Shown here piece by piece: positions 18,182 through 26,583 of a stretch of 64,000 nt of DNA. This DNA is from CAXBNB01 sp965267535. Its GTDB lineage: Bacteria; Bacteroidota; Bacteroidia; Cytophagales; Cyclobacteriaceae. The DNA is taken from the NCBI GenBank assembly GCA_965267535.1, contig OZ254082.1:2046001-2110000 (forward strand). Direction: 5' to 3'. The notes below the pieces were generated by a model that saw only the letters and a list, made by a program, of their open reading frames with translations, did no database searches and had not been told where the DNA came from. Every line of letters starts with the position of its first letter. Within the stretch, counting starts at the first letter, position 1. A program made the translations under genes and the position numbers.

Positions 18182-19312
18182 ATGAAAACATACAAAATAC
18201 CTTCACCCTGCTTTGTGTTGGAAGAGGCTCTGCTGGAGAAAAACCTACAGTTGCTCCAGCGTGTACAACAGGAGGCAGGGGTTGATATTATTCTGGCATT
18301 CAAGGGTTTTGCTCTTTGGAAGGCTTTTCCTTTGGTCAGACAACACCTCAGCGGGGCTACTGCCAGCTCGCTGCACGAAGCACAACTTTGCGTAGACGAA
18401 ATGAAATGCCCTGCTCATACCTATGCTGTGGCTTATGCACCAGATGAGATAGATGCTATCCTAGGCATGAGTAGTCACATTACGTTCAATTCTATAGCGC
18501 AGTATAGCAGGTACAAAGACAAGGTAAAAGCTGCAGGTGTATCCGCTGGTCTTCGTATCAACCCCGAGCAGTCAGATGTAAGTACAGATCTGTATAATCC
18601 TTCTTCGCCGGTATCTCGCCTGGGTATGACGGCAGCTCATTTTCAGCAAGGCTTGCCGGAAGGTATAGACGGGCTGCATTTTCATACTTTGTGCGAGTCA
18701 GATTCCTACGCTTTGGAAAAAGTGCTGCAAGCTGTAGAGGAGAAGTTTGCCGATTTGCTCCCACAAGTAAAATGGATAAATATGGGAGGAGGGCACGCGA
18801 TCACCCGAAAAGGATATGATGTGGACCACTTGATTGGTTTATTGGCTCGTTTTAAAGAAAAACACAACGTAGATGTGATACTAGAGCCTGGAAGTGCCAT
18901 AGCCTGGCAAACAGGCACGCTACATACTTCTGTGTTGGATGTGGTGGAAAACGGAGGAGTGAAAACAGCTGTTTTGGATGCGTCTTTTACCTGTCATATG
19001 CCAGATTGCCTGGAGATGCCCTATCGCCCTATGCTGAAAGGTGGATACGAAGATCCTGCTCAAGGCAGATACAAGTATCGTTTGGGAGGTGTGAGTTGTC
19101 TTGCCGGTGATTTTTTAGAAGCCTATTCTTTCGATCAAGAGTTGGCAGTAGGAGATCGTGTGGTGTTTGAAGATATGATTCACTACACCATGGTCAAAAC
19201 CACCACATTTAACGGAGTAAAACATCCTTCTATTGGTATGCTTCGCAAAGACGGTAGCTTTGATTTGCTAAGGGAGTTTCAATACACTGACTATAAAAGC
19301 AGGCTGTCTTAA
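18182..19312 (+). CDS. nspC: Carboxynorspermidine/carboxyspermidine decarboxylase
   Basis: 376-residue PLP-dependent, alanine-racemase-fold decarboxylase that converts carboxy(nor)spermidine to (nor)spermidine. The PLP lysine is Lys41 in LAFKGFALW. Other family blocks are ATASSLHEAQL, GLHFHTLCESD, WINMGGGHAI, EPGSAIAW and the C-terminal active-site stretch SCLAGDF with VGDRVVFEDM. It is co-transcribed with the synthase (4-bp gap). Full length; no anomalies. A 7-bp hairpin lies between this gene and the convergent T9SS cargo gene. Confidence 0.95.
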   Translation: MKTYKIPSPCFVLEEALLEKNLQLLQRVQQEAGVDIILAFKGFALWKAFPLVRQHLSGATASSLHEAQLCVDEMKCPAHTYAVAYAPDEIDAILGMSSHITFNSIAQYSRYKDKVKAAGVSAGLRINPEQSDVSTDLYNPSSPVSRLGMTAAHFQQGLPEGIDGLHFHTLCESDSYALEKVLQAVEEKFADLLPQVKWINMGGGHAITRKGYDVDHLIGLLARFKEKHNVDVILEPGSAIAWQTGTLHTSVLDVVENGGVKTAVLDASFTCHMPDCLEMPYRPMLKGGYEDPAQGRYKYRLGGVSCLAGDFLEAYSFDQELAVGDRVVFEDMIHYTMVKTTTFNGVKHPSIGMLRKDGSFDLLREFQYTDYKSRLS

Positions 19313-19348
19313 CCGCTCTACTCCATTTGGCTAATTGTGGTTTGGGAA

Positions 19349-19376
19349 GAGCCTGCAAATGAAACCTGACAGGCTC
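19349..19376. terminator. Hairpin between convergent nspC and T9SS cargo genes
   Basis: GAGCCTG (19349-19355) and CAGGCTC (19370-19376) form a perfect 7-bp stem with a 14-nt loop in an 82-bp convergent gap. No T-run on either side, so its role as terminator is uncertain. Confidence 0.4.
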
Positions 19377-19394
19377 GCCACTGTAGAAGTAATC

Positions 19395-21296
19395 TTAATG
19401 TCTTACGAGTACTTTTATAACCTGATACGATTCTTTGTATTGTGCTTTAATCACGTACAGCCCGTTGGGCAGGTGAGCTACATTTAGGGCTTTGTTTTCC
19501 AGTTGTACGGGCATTCGATTACCCGATATGGAAAACAATTCGATGTGATCGAACTGTCCCTCTACGAATAACCTGTCGCTCACGGGATTGGGGTAGGTCC
19601 TTATAAAGGAGGGGTTGGGTTTTTCTACGCTCAGTATAGCATTGGGGTCATAGTCTGTTTTGCCAAAGACCGGTCGCATCATCAGGCTTCCTTCTACTTT
19701 TAGGTTAGGATCCCACGTGCCTATGGTATTCACAAAAATTTTATTGCCCTGATTGTGAGTTTTGTCCAGACCTATACCTATAAAGTCATCTTTGTACTGC
19801 TGGAAACCGATATAAAAAGTGTCCGACACGATAACAGGTCGTTCGAATGTATACCGGGTAAATTGATTGATCGAATCACCGGGTTGTATGGTAAAGTTTT
19901 GTTTTGCCAGAAGCGCTCCTGCTTCATCAGACAGGCTTTTGTATACCAGCAGATCAATTCCTTCACCTTCGGCTACTATGGGTTTTATCAGGGGAAAATA
20001 GATGTCTATGCCCGTGATGCTGTCTTGTTCAGCTATGACGTACTGCAGGGCTATTTGTCCATTGCTTTGATTGATTCCAGCAGCAAACTCTGCCGAGCCA
20101 TCGTCGTAGGCCAGCACATCGTGAATGATTACTTCTTTTCGGATAGTATCGTTTAGGCGGTAGTTGTAGTAGTCGTCTACCAGATAGGTGGTGTCATTGC
20201 CTCCATTGTCTATCGATTTTATAAGATACTTGTCGCCACTCACAAATTGAAACTCAACCGATAGGTGTAGCGAATCTGTATTGGCATTGAAATAGCTCTT
20301 GTTTAGCTTTTCAGTTTTATTGCTTTCGATTTCGTCGCGTCCGTAGGCAGGTAGTGGGTTTATCGTACTGTTTTCATGATACACCGTAGTGTTGGCTATT
20401 TTATCGGTTATAGTATAGTTGTATTCTACAGGCTGGATATTGTTTTCAAAGCTTTGTAGTACCACTCTGGCAGGAGCAAAAATGGTATCCGGAAAGGCAA
20501 ACAGCTGTGAATACGGAATGGTAGTGTATGTATTGAACAAGCTGAGGGGTTCGGTTGCTATAGCGTGATCAAAGATAGATTCGTTGGTGGTTTTTCTATC
20601 CTGATTAAGGTAAATGTAATCTATGTGCCAGCTGTCGAAAGCTCCGGTGGGTTTGCCAAAACTTTGAATTTTGATACGAAACCCGGGATGAAAGTACTGA
20701 GATTCGTTTACGGCGATATACACCTGCTTAAATTCGTCGAATTTATTTTCTTCCAATCCTACTTTAGACCATTGGCGTACCCATTGACCTTTGTTGTTTA
20801 AAAAGTCGACACGGATTGAGTCTTTTTCATCGGGTTGTTCGCCCAACCCTTTCATTTGCCAGAAAAAACTAAAGTATACGGTGTTTTGTTTTTCAACGGC
20901 TATGGTAGATAAGTCTATAGCGTGAGAAACCAGACTGTCTGTAGGTGACACAAAATCCAGATCGGTGCTATAGGGTCTTCCTTTGGCATTGATACCATCG
21001 AATGTGGCCACATTGATTGTGGGTTGATTGATGCCAATGGCGGGATTGATAAATATGCCTACACCGTTTTGCCACAGTGTAGTATCCACTCCGGGACCGG
21101 AAAAAGAAAAGTCATCCCAGAAGGGGAGTTGAAGTGTGTCTAACTTGGCTGCCTGAGAAAAGCCTCTGGCGTTGTGTCTGGGCTCGGGTAGGGGATTGTA
21201 TTGGGGCACGGGTTGTTCTATTAGCTGTGCCACTATGTTCTGGCTTAGTATAAGCAGAAAGAATAAAAAGGTAAGCCTGTTCACGGGGTATCTCAT
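19395..21296 (-). CDS. T9SS type A sorting domain protein (secreted, function unknown)
   Basis: 633 residues with an N-terminal signal peptide (about 23 residues, ending NIVAQ) and a C-terminal T9SS sorting domain: YPNPVSDRLFVEG, ELFSISGNRM, HLPNGLYVIKAQ and a basic VLVRH end. The mature N-terminus has PFWDDFSFSG, a block common in secreted Cytophagales proteins with a jelly-roll-like domain (TDLDFVSPTDSLVSHAIDLS). The middle is beta-rich and has no recognised catalytic motif. It is followed upstream by the PASTA gene, 48 bp away on the same strand, so the two may share a transcript. Probable surface protein; function not assignable. Confidence 0.82.
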   Translation of the reverse strand: MRYPVNRLTFLFFLLILSQNIVAQLIEQPVPQYNPLPEPRHNARGFSQAAKLDTLQLPFWDDFSFSGPGVDTTLWQNGVGIFINPAIGINQPTINVATFDGINAKGRPYSTDLDFVSPTDSLVSHAIDLSTIAVEKQNTVYFSFFWQMKGLGEQPDEKDSIRVDFLNNKGQWVRQWSKVGLEENKFDEFKQVYIAVNESQYFHPGFRIKIQSFGKPTGAFDSWHIDYIYLNQDRKTTNESIFDHAIATEPLSLFNTYTTIPYSQLFAFPDTIFAPARVVLQSFENNIQPVEYNYTITDKIANTTVYHENSTINPLPAYGRDEIESNKTEKLNKSYFNANTDSLHLSVEFQFVSGDKYLIKSIDNGGNDTTYLVDDYYNYRLNDTIRKEVIIHDVLAYDDGSAEFAAGINQSNGQIALQYVIAEQDSITGIDIYFPLIKPIVAEGEGIDLLVYKSLSDEAGALLAKQNFTIQPGDSINQFTRYTFERPVIVSDTFYIGFQQYKDDFIGIGLDKTHNQGNKIFVNTIGTWDPNLKVEGSLMMRPVFGKTDYDPNAILSVEKPNPSFIRTYPNPVSDRLFVEGQFDHIELFSISGNRMPVQLENKALNVAHLPNGLYVIKAQYKESYQVIKVLVRH

Positions 21297-21344
21297 TTGC
21301 TATTGCTTAACGAAAAATATCGATATAGATTTTGTGTTGTCTGA

Positions 21345-22214
21345 TTATTCGTTATCGTCTTTTTCTAACGGTATATCCTGAATAGAAAACACTTTAGCCG
21401 AATCTTTTTCTACAACCCACAAATCCATGCTTTCCCCTATTTTTATTGTGCTTTTTGTATTTCCGGGTTTTTGTTTGAAAATGTGCCCCGGAGCGATCTT
21501 TATTTCTTTCATTTCTACATTGCCCAATTCGTCTTTGGTTTCTACTTCGATAATGCCCTCTTTTTCATAAAAAACATTTCCGACCTTCAATCCCATACCG
21601 AGTAGTGCTATTCTGCCGTCTTCAAATTCCTGTCCTACAAGGTTAGGAATCGCGAAGCGCTGATTGCCCAAACCGTCGGCCAATACAAAATCAATTTTAG
21701 ATCCTTTGGGTACTTCCTGATTAGGTTCCATTTTTTGCCCGTTGTATTTCCATTCCAATACGGTATTTACGTGGAGTTCGGGTACATACTTGGTTTCTCC
21801 TACGGCCAGCCCCAGACTGTTGAGCTGTAGCATAGCGTCACGCAGCGAGAGTCCATAGAGATCGGGTACACGGATAACCGGTGGTTTTTTTGAGTTTAGG
21901 GTTACGTATATTTTTCGGTTTTCTTTCACTTTGGCGTTGGGCAGAGGAAATTGCTTCAGCACGGCTAGAGCAGGGTGCTTAGCAGAGTACCCAGAGTCTG
22001 TCTCTACCTCATAGCGCAGCATTTTTCCGGATAGTAATTCATCCAGTTCGTCTACATGCCAGCCTACCAGATCAGGCACGGTGATAGAATCGCCGTGGTT
22101 GGTCGTGTAGGGAAGATATACATAGAAAAAGCCCAGGATAATGGTAAGGGAGAGGGCTATGACAATAGCTAAGTGCTTTGATAGGATTAACACATTTCGA
22201 AGTTTGTCACCCAT
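21345..22214 (-). CDS. PASTA domain membrane protein
   Basis: 289 residues: one N-terminal transmembrane segment (about residues 12-33) and three extracytoplasmic PASTA repeats, visible as SITVPDLVGWHVDEL, IRVPDLYGLSLRDAM and FAIPNLVGQEFEDG, each followed by a lysine/asparagine-rich strand. There is no kinase domain, as is usual for Bacteroidota PASTA proteins. PASTA repeats bind muropeptides or other cell-wall ligands. The gene is divergent from D-Ala-D-Ala ligase, which fits a cell-wall role; a perfect 20-bp palindrome sits between them. Confidence 0.9.
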   Translation of the reverse strand: MGDKLRNVLILSKHLAIVIALSLTIILGFFYVYLPYTTNHGDSITVPDLVGWHVDELDELLSGKMLRYEVETDSGYSAKHPALAVLKQFPLPNAKVKENRKIYVTLNSKKPPVIRVPDLYGLSLRDAMLQLNSLGLAVGETKYVPELHVNTVLEWKYNGQKMEPNQEVPKGSKIDFVLADGLGNQRFAIPNLVGQEFEDGRIALLGMGLKVGNVFYEKEGIIEVETKDELGNVEMKEIKIAPGHIFKQKPGNTKSTIKIGESMDLWVVEKDSAKVFSIQDIPLEKDDNE

Positions 22215-22309
22215 GCGTAGTATTTTGGTTTTTATTCAAAATGGAAAATTAATCAATCGGGCGGTGAAACGAGGGCACTGATAGAAAATATTTCCGGCTA
22301 TTCGCCAGC

Positions 22310-22329
22310 TTTTTGGGTGCACCCAAAAA
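22310..22329. promoter_or_regulatory. Perfect 20-bp palindrome in the PASTA/ddl divergent promoter
   Basis: TTTTTGGGTG followed directly by CACCCAAAAA, self-complementary over all 20 bp. CGGCTA and TAGCCG flank it as an outer, asymmetric repeat. It lies 95 bp from the PASTA start and 66 bp from the ddl start. On the plus strand TATATTTG (22378-22385), matching the -7 box pattern, sits just before the ddl ATG, without a clear -33 element. Confidence 0.5.
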
Positions 22330-22394
22330 TAGCCGCTAAAAGTAGCCCGACCTAATGGCACATTGGCCAATGGCTGCTATATTTGACGGTGAAT

Positions 22395-23489
22395 ATGGAA
22401 AAGAAAAAAATCAATGTAGGTCTGTTGTTTGGAGGCAAGTCGGCAGAGCATGAAATATCCCTCAAGTCAGCAAAAAATGTGATTGAGGCCATCGATAAAA
22501 ATAAGTACAACCCCATATTGATTGGAATTGATAAAAATGGAGGTTGGTTGTTTAACAACAAAACCGGTATACTTCTAAATCCTCAGGATGAAGCCCGCTT
22601 GTCGCTCAATCCGGAAAGCGATCAGGTGGCCCTGGTGCCTCAAAGCGAAGGAAAAATGGCCAATCTGAGCAACGGTTTGGCAGCAGAAAAAATAGACGTA
22701 GTATTTCCCATATTGCACGGCCCATTTGGAGAGGATGGTACTATTCAGGGGCTGCTTAAGCTTGCCAACGTACCTTTTGTAGGAGCGGGTGTTTTAGGCT
22801 CTGCAGTAGGTATGGACAAGGATGTGATGAAGCGACTTTTGCGTGATGCAGGCCTGCCTGTAGGGAAGTTTATTACCCTGCGCAGAGGAGAGCAAGTGCC
22901 TGTATACTCGCAGGTAGTGCAGCAGCTGGGAGAGGTTTGCTTTGTGAAGCCAGCCAATCTGGGGTCATCGGTAGGGATAAATAGAGCTGCTAATGCCGAA
23001 GAGTATGCGAAAGCGGTAGAAGAAGCCTTTTTGTACGACAATAAGATTATCATAGAGGAATTTATAGCAGGCAGGGAGATAGAGTGTGCTATACTGGGCA
23101 ATGAGAATCCGCAGGCTTCTGTAGTGGGAGAGATCAGCTTTAGCGATAGCTTTTACTCCTATGATGCAAAATACATAGATGAAGGCGGCTATCGTATCGA
23201 TATACCGGCAAAACTCGATGAAGGCATACAGGAGCAGATACAGGAAATAGCTTTGCGCACATTCAAAGTGCTGGAGTGCGAAGGTTTTGCTCGGGTGGAT
23301 GTCTTTTTAACTGCCGAAAACAGGATTATCGTAAATGAGATAAATACCATTCCCGGCTTTACTAAAATAAGTATGTATCCTAAACTGTGGGAGTCATCCG
23401 GGCTGCCGTATACAGCATTGATCAGTAGGTTGATCGAGCTGGCAATGGATCGTTTTGAGAGAGAGAAGCAGATTAAAACATCGCGTTAA
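22395..23489 (+). CDS. ddl: D-alanine--D-alanine ligase
   Basis: 364-residue ATP-grasp enzyme that makes D-Ala-D-Ala for peptidoglycan. ATG 22395 is preferred to the TTG 12 bp upstream since the protein then starts MEKKKINVGLLFGG. Family motifs: GGKSAEHEISL, FPILHGPFGEDGTIQG, VKPANLGSSVGI, EEFIAGREIECA and the metal/substrate block NEINTIPGFTKISMYP. Full length. Divergent from the PASTA gene and followed by a strong hairpin shared with the convergent acidic protein gene. Confidence 0.96.
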   Translation: MEKKKINVGLLFGGKSAEHEISLKSAKNVIEAIDKNKYNPILIGIDKNGGWLFNNKTGILLNPQDEARLSLNPESDQVALVPQSEGKMANLSNGLAAEKIDVVFPILHGPFGEDGTIQGLLKLANVPFVGAGVLGSAVGMDKDVMKRLLRDAGLPVGKFITLRRGEQVPVYSQVVQQLGEVCFVKPANLGSSVGINRAANAEEYAKAVEEAFLYDNKIIIEEFIAGREIECAILGNENPQASVVGEISFSDSFYSYDAKYIDEGGYRIDIPAKLDEGIQEQIQEIALRTFKVLECEGFARVDVFLTAENRIIVNEINTIPGFTKISMYPKLWESSGLPYTALISRLIELAMDRFEREKQIKTSR

Positions 23490-23512
23490 TCCACCGCTGT
23501 GGGTAAGAGATT

Positions 23513-23540
23513 ATCCCACCACTCTCAGTAGTGGTGGGAT
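23513..23540. terminator. Bidirectional hairpin between ddl and the acidic hypothetical gene
   Basis: ATCCCACCACT and AGTGGTGGGAT form a perfect 11-bp stem with a 6-nt loop in the 60-bp convergent gap, fitting a terminator that serves both genes; T-runs are short. Confidence 0.65.
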
Positions 23541-23549
23541 GTAGTATTG

Positions 23550-23891
23550 TTAGTCGTCATCGTCATCGTCTGATTCGAGCGCATCAGAGATGTAGTCCAG
23601 ATCGGCATATTTGTTTTCATAGTCTTCTTTCACATCACTTTTCAGGATGCCATCATCATCGAAATCATCGTCTTCGTCAATGATTTTTGTCGCCTGACCA
23701 ACAGTCATTTTCACCAGATAATAGTACTCGTCTGTTTCCAATGGCAGGGCACTTACGTTTTGCCCGTCTTTATTGGTGTAGGTAATCAGATGCTCGATAA
23801 ACCCTTCGGGGTAGATCAGCTTGATTTGTTCTTTGATCGACTCGTCGAGTTTCTCAAAATCTTTTATTACTCGGGGTTTGTTTGTACTCAT
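23550..23891 (-). CDS. Acidic hypothetical protein with poly-aspartate C-terminus
   Basis: 113 residues, not assigned to a named family by me. The N-terminal half is ordinary (DFEKLDESIKEQIKLIYPEGF, a TNKDGQ turn, LPLETDEYYYLVKM strand), which looks like a small folded domain. The C-terminal half is very acidic: IDEDDDFDDDG and a terminal run of six aspartates. No signal peptide or membrane segment, so it is cytoplasmic. The DNA encodes it without frameshift, between two clear hairpin/gene boundaries, and the codon use is normal, so I regard it as a real gene. A 68-bp gap separates it from the DUF3127 gene on the same strand. Confidence 0.75.
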   Translation of the reverse strand: MSTNKPRVIKDFEKLDESIKEQIKLIYPEGFIEHLITYTNKDGQNVSALPLETDEYYYLVKMTVGQATKIIDEDDDFDDDGILKSDVKEDYENKYADLDYISDALESDDDDDD

Positions 23892-23959
23892 AAGTAATCT
23901 AGTTCGAATGGGTTATGCTTTTAGCTAAATTTAAGAATTAGTCTGATGAAATGCTATTC

Positions 23960-24358
23960 TTAGAAAGGTAAATCATCACCTTCGCCACCGCTGGAATTTT
24001 GCAGCCATTCCGGTTCTGTTTGTCCAGAGAGAGCTGCAGGGTCGTCTTGTGGTTGCTGCTCGGGAGTAGAAGACAGGTTGTGTACAGGAGATAACTTCCA
24101 GGCTTGCAGTGAGTTGAAATATTTTACTGTGCCCTGAGGGTCAGTCCATTTTCTGCCTTTTAGGTTAAAAGCCACATTTAGCTCCTGACCCGGGTTAAAG
24201 CTGTCCAGCTGGTCACATTTATCCTGAATCAGTTCAAACTTGATGTATTCGGGGTATTGTGGGTTTTCAGCATACTCCAATACAAACTCTCTTTTTCGAA
24301 AAGAGGAGGTGACGTTTGCTGTTTCAAATTTTTCAACCAGTTTTCCTTTTACTTCCAT
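23960..24358 (-). CDS. DUF3127 protein, OB-fold-like, with SSB-type acidic C-terminal tip
   Basis: 132 residues. Residues 1-95 match the DUF3127 family seen across Bacteroidota (KLVEKFETANVTSSFRKREFVLEY, FELIQDKCDQLD, NLKGRKWTDPQG), predicted to be a small OB-fold-like beta-barrel. A Gln/Pro/Ser-rich linker leads to the final DDLPF, which closely resembles the DDIPF tip through which SSB recruits repair proteins. Together these suggest a single-strand DNA-binding or SSB-mimicking role; this is inference. The next gene upstream on the strand is DinB, about 290 bp away. Confidence 0.85.
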   Translation of the reverse strand: MEVKGKLVEKFETANVTSSFRKREFVLEYAENPQYPEYIKFELIQDKCDQLDSFNPGQELNVAFNLKGRKWTDPQGTVKYFNSLQAWKLSPVHNLSSTPEQQPQDDPAALSGQTEPEWLQNSSGGEGDDLPF

Positions 24359-24651
24359 AGGTGTTGTTTTCTCTTAATTATCTCTATTTCTATTTTATTA
24401 TGAAGTTGGTGATAGGTAGTTTATTGGCTGGTTATGACATCTTGTGCTGTGGATAGTACAATTGATTTTACTTCATACACACACCACCTACCATTTGTTT
24501 TCGGTACCTGATCAGCCGGGGTAATTCACTTTACAACCCGGGCTTGTTGCAGGTAGGCAAAGATGAAATTTTATTCATAGCTCCACAAAATAAAAGGACA
24601 GAAAAAACAGAAAATGATGCGTGATATTTTTGGGCAACACACAGGGGCTGC

Positions 24652-25740
24652 TTAGAAGTCTAGTGTAAGCTGAATGTACTGGTTGGCATGTTGATGGAGA
24701 AGGTTGGAAACGCCGATCCCCAGTAGCCGTACCGGTGGCATTTCTTCCTCTTCAGCATCGAGTATTTCTTTCATTATATTTTTTATATCCGGCAAAGATC
24801 GCAGATAGAAAGTAGCCGTCTTGCTACGGGTAATTTGAGTGAAATCATCGAACTTAAATTTTACGGTAAGGGTTTTGCCGTAAGAGTGGGTACGTTCGAT
24901 ACGGGTAAACAATTCATCTGAAAGTTTTTCCAGAGCCTGCAGCAATTCGGTAGAGGAGTGAAGGTCTCTCTCGAAGGTATTTTCTACACTTATTGATTTT
25001 CGGATGCGGTTGGGATTGACGGCACGATGATCTATGGCCCGGGCTATGTTGTAGTAGTATTGTCCTGCCTTGCCAAAGTTCTTTTGCAAAAATGGTAGCG
25101 TCTTGTTTTTCAGGTCACTTCCGGTGTGTATGCCCATGCGTTTCATTTTCTTGGCCGTCACTTTACCAATACCATAAAACTTTTCGATTTTCAACCCCTC
25201 AACGAATTGCTCCGCCTCATCGGGTTTGATGAGAGTGAGGCCGTCGGGCTTGTTGATGTCTGAGGCTGTTTTTGCTAAAAACTTGTTGATAGATATGCCT
25301 GCTGAGGCCGTTAGGTTGGTCGTCTCTTTTATTCTGGTGCGAATTTCCCGGGCTATTAGAGTAGCCGAAGGCATGCTTTTTTTGTTGTGTGTTACATCCA
25401 GATATGCTTCGTCCAGAGAGAGAGGTTCTACCAGGTCTGTGTAGTCATAAAAGATATTGCGAATCTGAGCAGACACCTCTTTGTATACTTCAAAGCGTGG
25501 TGGCACAAATAGGATATTGGGACACTTTCGGTAGGCTGTAACAGAGGGCATAGCCGAATGTACACCGTATTTGCGTGCCTCGTATGATGCCGCAGCTACT
25601 ACGCCGCGTTGCTTACTGCCACCTACTGCTACGGGTTTGCCTTTTAGCTCGGGATTATCGCGCTGCTCTACCGATGCATAAAAGGCATCCATGTCTATGT
25701 GGATAATTTTTCTTTGTTCTTCTTCTTGACCCGCACGCAT
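24652..25740 (-). CDS. dinB: DNA polymerase IV (Y-family translesion polymerase)
   Basis: 362 residues. Palm motifs are clear: IIHIDMDAFYASVEQRDNP with the first catalytic aspartates, GVVAAASYEARKYGV, and LSLDEAYLDVT carrying the second acidic pair. A helix-hairpin-helix follows (FYGIGKVTAKKM) and then the little-finger domain. The protein ends QLTLDF, which fits the beta-clamp-binding consensus found at the C-terminus of DinB. It synthesises past DNA lesions without proofreading. No LexA-type box was recognised upstream. Confidence 0.96.
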   Translation of the reverse strand: MRAGQEEEQRKIIHIDMDAFYASVEQRDNPELKGKPVAVGGSKQRGVVAAASYEARKYGVHSAMPSVTAYRKCPNILFVPPRFEVYKEVSAQIRNIFYDYTDLVEPLSLDEAYLDVTHNKKSMPSATLIAREIRTRIKETTNLTASAGISINKFLAKTASDINKPDGLTLIKPDEAEQFVEGLKIEKFYGIGKVTAKKMKRMGIHTGSDLKNKTLPFLQKNFGKAGQYYYNIARAIDHRAVNPNRIRKSISVENTFERDLHSSTELLQALEKLSDELFTRIERTHSYGKTLTVKFKFDDFTQITRSKTATFYLRSLPDIKNIMKEILDAEEEEMPPVRLLGIGVSNLLHQHANQYIQLTLDF

Positions 25741-25756
25741 AGGATAGTGATATTTG
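25726..25756 (+). promoter_or_regulatory. Candidate promoter for the small membrane protein
   Basis: TTG at 25726-25728, a 20-bp spacer and GATATTTG at 25749-25756 (one mismatch to TAnnTTTG). It starts inside the 5' end of the divergent dinB gene and would give a leader of roughly 45 nt to the TTG start at 25809. Confidence 0.35.
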
Positions 25757-25808
25757 CATCAGAGTTGCTCAGGGCAATAAAGTTAGTGAATTCGTAAACT
25801 TTCGTAAA

Positions 25809-25952
25809 TTGAAAAGATCTAAGAAGATATTTTTTGCAATTGTGGTGGTGTTTTTTATTGCTATGCTTGCACTGGCCATCGATTTCTCCCGCCGTACAGA
25901 GTTTAGAAAAATGGGAGGTGTAAAGGAAATAGAAAAGTCACTCAAAGATTGA
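25809..25952 (+). CDS. Small single-pass membrane protein, 47 residues
   Basis: A short gene in the gap between divergent dinB and the convergent thioredoxin-like gene. It starts with TTG and reads MKRSKKIFFAIVVVFF and onward: a basic N-terminus, a hydrophobic segment of about 19 residues (residues 7-25), then DFSRRTEFRKMGG and a charged C-terminal helix ending KSLKD. This positive-inside layout is typical of small inner-membrane proteins with the C-terminus outside or in either orientation. A promoter-like sequence lies 53-83 bp upstream. The frame stays open upstream but lacks a better start. Not assigned to a family; function unknown. Confidence 0.5.
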   Translation: MKRSKKIFFAIVVVFFIAMLALAIDFSRRTEFRKMGGVKEIEKSLKD

Positions 25953-25962
25953 GTGACCTGCT

Positions 25963-26469
25963 TTATTTTTTGTTGGCTATCATTCTATCCAGTTGCTTGG
26001 TAAAGTTGGTAGCTCCACCGCTTAGATAGCCTGTTTTGCCATAAGCTATGAGTGCGTAGTTTTTATCCCCTTCCTTCTTGTCCATAGAAAACAGCCATAT
26101 CGTAGGAAAACCCGTTACTCGAAAGGCTTGTTGCAATCCTCGGTTTTGCTGGATTTGCTCTGCGGGCATTGCTTTTCGACGGGGAAAGTCGAGCTCGAGC
26201 AATATCACATTTTCTTCAGCCCATTTTTTAAATTCGGGCTGACTAAACACCTCCGCTCTAAGACGCTTGCACCACCCGCACCAATCGCTACCTGTGAAAT
26301 TTGCCAGAATAGGCTTATCCGTTTCTTTCGATAGTTTGTAAGCTTCGTCTAAGTCTACCAGCCAGTTTTCGTCCTGAGCAGCAGCAAATCCTTTGTCTGA
26401 CTGACCATATGCTGTAAGACTAGCGAGTAGCACGAAAGATAGAAGGGTGATTGTTTTGCGTATTGTCAT
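25963..26469 (-). CDS. Exported thioredoxin-like protein (CGWC motif)
   Basis: 168 residues from ATG 26469 (five codons inside the longest frame), which begins a signal peptide ending LTAYGQ. A thioredoxin-fold domain follows with ILANFTGSDWCGWCKRL, the redox CxxC being CGWC, and the cis-proline region RVTGFPTIWLF. This is the thioredoxin_7/DsbD-gamma-like group of periplasmic reductases. The partner is not evident; the closest upstream gene on the strand is an exonuclease, about 115 bp away. Its stop is 10 bp from the stop of the small membrane protein on the other strand. Confidence 0.9.
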   Translation of the reverse strand: MTIRKTITLLSFVLLASLTAYGQSDKGFAAAQDENWLVDLDEAYKLSKETDKPILANFTGSDWCGWCKRLRAEVFSQPEFKKWAEENVILLELDFPRRKAMPAEQIQQNRGLQQAFRVTGFPTIWLFSMDKKEGDKNYALIAYGKTGYLSGGATNFTKQLDRMIANKK

Positions 26470-26583
26470 AGCTAAGTAATGCATTCGGATAAATTCTGCG
26501 TTTTATCGGTTATTTTAAAAAGTACAACGGCTCGAAAGTCATACTGTTGCATGTTTTTCCTTACAAACGTCGTGCCGACCAAT

